The notes under the pieces are model-generated. The model made no database searches, had not been told where the DNA came from, and worked only from the letters and a program-made list of their open reading frames with translations. Made by a program: the position numbers and the translations under genes. Below, one piece after another: positions 61,969 through 64,000 of a DNA stretch of 64,000 bases. Numbering within the stretch: position 1 is the stretch's first letter; each line of letters begins with the position of its first letter. The stretch comes from Photobacterium sanguinicancri (GTDB taxonomy: Bacteria > Pseudomonadota > Gammaproteobacteria > Enterobacterales > Vibrionaceae). The stretch covers positions 1 through 64,000 of the forward strand of contig NZ_NOIF01000001.1 in assembly GCF_002265265.1 (NCBI RefSeq), read 5' to 3'.

Positions 61969-63786
61969 ATGTCTAATGTGGAAGATGACACCGGCTGGTT
62001 GACCTTATGGCGACTGGTCAAGGTTCAACAGGGGTATCTTTCTGCCTCAATGATATTTGCCTGTTTTGCAGCGTTGCTCGAGGTACTGCCTTTCTGGCTT
62101 ATTTTTCATGCAATGGAAGCTGTGCTCGGATACTACCAGTATGATATTTCTGCCCCTGAACTGGCAGCCTCGCTTTATCACTCGGCGCTATGGATGATGG
62201 TGGCTTTGGTGGCAAAGACGGTGGTGTATGCGCTGGCATATGGACTGAGCCATAAGGCTGCATTTGGCATTTTGACTCATACTCGTCGCCTTCTTGTTAC
62301 TCGCCTTGCCTGGGCGCCGGTACATTGGTTGCAAAAATACCACTCCGGCCAGCTGAAGCTAGCTGTGCTCCAGGACGTCGAGCGGGTAGAGAACTTCGTT
62401 GCTCACCATACAGTTGAAGTGTCGGTGTCGGCCATTGGCCCGGTGGTGGTGACCGGCTATTTGGTTTGGGTGGATTGGCGTCTGGCTCTGGCAAGTTTGC
62501 TGGTTGCGCCGCTGGCGGTATTCAGTTCAATGTTGGTGATGCGAGGAATGGATCAACTCTATGACGAATATCATCAGGCATCGGTGAACCTCAATAACAC
62601 TACGGTAGAGTACCTGCGCAATATGCCGGTAATGAAGCTATTTCAACAAGACCGCAGTCGCTTTAAAGCGATGGTGGACAGTCTTGACCAGTATTACGGC
62701 ATGGTGAGGAAGATTACAAAGGTGACTGTGCCTAGGTGGGCGTTGTTTACCTGCTTGCTGGGGGCAAACCTGTTGGTGATTTTGCCCGCTGCGATGGTGC
62801 TTTATCAGGCAGGTGAAGTGCATTTACTCGATATTCTGATGGCGGTACTGCTTGGCGCCGGAATGCTACGCCCCTTGCTTAAGGTCAGCAATTTCTTCAC
62901 CGAAATTAAAGAGGTGTTGGCCGGGGTTAAACGACTTGCCCCAATCATGGCTGCGCCAACGACCGAGAGTGCATCTCTACCAACGGTGCTGGAGACTCCT
63001 TTGCAAGTGTCATTTAGAGATGTTTCGTTTGGCTACGGTGATCTGCCGGTGCTGAATGGTATAAACCTGACCCTAGCACCGGGGACAACCACAGTACTGA
63101 TGGGGCGATCCGGTGGCGGAAAATCGACACTGGCCCAGTTGCTGGCTGGTTTGCTGGTACCTGATAGCGGAGAAGTGCTGATCAATGGGGTACCAGTCTC
63201 GGCACTGGATAACCAACAGCGTGCGTCATTGATCGCAGTGGCCTCGCAGGATGTGTTTTTGTTCAAAGGAACAATTCGAGACAACTTGCAACTGGCTCGT
63301 GATGGTATTTCCGATCAAGATATACACCAAGCCGTTGCTGTAGCCCAAGCGGAGGATCTGATTCGACGTTTGCCGGAAGGTTACGATACGCAATTGCAGG
63401 AGCTGGGCGTTCGCCTATCTGGAGGTGAAAAACAGCGTATTGCATTGGCTCGGGCGTTGCTTGCCGAAACGCCTATCCTTGTGCTCGATGAGGCTACAGC
63501 TTTTGCCGATAGCCTGACCCAAAAGGCATTCTACCATGCATTGAAAAAGCACTATAAGGAGAAGACGGTATTGGTGATTGCCCATCGTACTTACGGTCTG
63601 GAAAGCGCTGATCTCATCGGCATCGTTGAAGACGGATTTATTCAGTCGAAGGGTGACCATGCTTATCTTCTGAGTGCCAGTGATTATTACCGGCAGATCT
63701 GGCAACTGCAAAATGACAGTGACAATTGGTCTATCGGTGCTGTCAAACGCCAACCTGTTGTAAAGGAGGTGGTCCATGAAGGTTGA
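61969..63786 (+). CDS. YbtP/IrtA-like ABC half transporter
   Basis: The product has an exporter-type membrane domain (about residues 1-320) and a nucleotide domain with GRSGGGKST, LSGGEKQRIALARA, ILVLDEATAFAD and an H-loop His in IAHRTY. I start it at 61969 (605 residues), because the ATG nine bases earlier abuts AAGGA while this one has proper spacing. Paired half transporters in yersiniabactin and mycobactin loci (YbtP/YbtQ, IrtA/IrtB) have the exporter fold yet import the ferric siderophore; others in such loci export it. Direction cannot be told from sequence. It overlaps the next gene by 11 bases. Confidence 0.9.
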   Translation: MSNVEDDTGWLTLWRLVKVQQGYLSASMIFACFAALLEVLPFWLIFHAMEAVLGYYQYDISAPELAASLYHSALWMMVALVAKTVVYALAYGLSHKAAFGILTHTRRLLVTRLAWAPVHWLQKYHSGQLKLAVLQDVERVENFVAHHTVEVSVSAIGPVVVTGYLVWVDWRLALASLLVAPLAVFSSMLVMRGMDQLYDEYHQASVNLNNTTVEYLRNMPVMKLFQQDRSRFKAMVDSLDQYYGMVRKITKVTVPRWALFTCLLGANLLVILPAAMVLYQAGEVHLLDILMAVLLGAGMLRPLLKVSNFFTEIKEVLAGVKRLAPIMAAPTTESASLPTVLETPLQVSFRDVSFGYGDLPVLNGINLTLAPGTTTVLMGRSGGGKSTLAQLLAGLLVPDSGEVLINGVPVSALDNQQRASLIAVASQDVFLFKGTIRDNLQLARDGISDQDIHQAVAVAQAEDLIRRLPEGYDTQLQELGVRLSGGEKQRIALARALLAETPILVLDEATAFADSLTQKAFYHALKKHYKEKTVLVIAHRTYGLESADLIGIVEDGFIQSKGDHAYLLSASDYYRQIWQLQNDSDNWSIGAVKRQPVVKEVVHEG

Positions 63787-64000
63787 TAGTATTTGGAGCG
63801 TTATTCTGCGGGTGATTCAACGTAGTGAGCGGTCACCTTTGCAGTTGTTCAGCGGAATGGTGTGGCGTATTGCCGAGCGTTTGCTGGATGTGCTGCCGAT
63901 GCTGGTCTGTTTCTGGTGGCTGCAGGAGGTATTAATGAAAGGTGGTGCTGGCACTGATTTTGTTACACCTTCGATCGCGATGGTAACGGCGTTACTGGTT
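63776..64000 (+). CDS. Second YbtQ-like ABC half transporter, cut by the window end
   Basis: An ATG at 63776, preceded by AAAGGAGGTGG, opens a frame that runs off the window after 75 codons. The visible part (IWSVILRVIQRSERSPLQLF, then a hydrophobic helix from about residue 36) is the start of an ABC exporter-type membrane domain. It overlaps the preceding half-transporter gene by 11 bases and is its likely heterodimer partner. The rest, including the ATPase domain, lies outside. Confidence 0.8.
   Translation, partial: MKVDSIWSVILRVIQRSERSPLQLFSGMVWRIAERLLDVLPMLVCFWWLQEVLMKGGAGTDFVTPSIAMVTALLV

Overview
This looks like a chromosomal or large-plasmid segment of a marine gammaproteobacterium, most likely Vibrionaceae (Photobacterium/Vibrio-like). 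The assignment rests on the hybrid kinase/porin locus, the LysE and VOC genes, the large cadherin-like surface protein with its own type I secretion system, and an aryl-thiazoline siderophore locus of the yersiniabactin/pyochelin class. It is judged from gene content by eye, not from a search. No rRNA, tRNA, CRISPR array or intact transposase gene was seen.

Layout. 0-12 kb is accessory-to-core: a minus-strand operon (small membrane protein, EamA exporter, sodium:solute symporter); a divergent FecBCD-type metal-complex importer behind a Fur-box-like site; a porin and small phosphate-binding-like protein divergent from a hybrid histidine kinase; then LysE and VOC genes. 12-28.7 kb is one type I secretion module: a six-gene minus-strand operon (HPt protein, HlyD adaptor, a kinase-like protein whose phospho-acceptor His is Tyr, TolC, and two different ABC subunits with eroded ATPase motifs) divergent from a 7-kb gene for a repeat protein of about 2357 residues. 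28.7-29.2 kb holds what looks like a broken group II intron lodged immediately after that gene's terminator. 29.5-32.8 kb has a lipoprotein alpha/beta hydrolase and a helical partner.

33.3-64 kb is the main point of interest: a siderophore/metallophore locus. It encodes an AraC regulator, two saccharopine-dehydrogenase-like reductases (one fused to a C-terminal domain resembling aminothiazoline-carboxylate hydrolase), a TonB receptor, a complete ECF transporter, a type II thioesterase, two NRPSs, a salicylate synthase, an aryl-AMP ligase, and two YbtP/YbtQ-like ABC half transporters (the second cut by the window end). The NRPSs read ArCP-(Cy-A-PCP)x3 and docking-Cy-A-PCP-R: four cyclization modules, no PKS, no epimerase, no methyltransferase and reductive release. 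Salicylate would be made, adenylated and loaded on the ArCP, then extended with three cysteines and one further residue of unclear identity, and released as an aldehyde or alcohol.

The two main siderophore promoters each carry a good Fur-box match and a pair of TCGGG-core direct repeats exactly 20 bp apart, which suggests joint control by Fur and the local AraC protein. The gene set recalls equibactin (Streptococcus) more than yersiniabactin, but with a TonB receptor. I do not recognise the product. The NRPS genes look richer in G+C than the flanks, which suggests acquisition by transfer.
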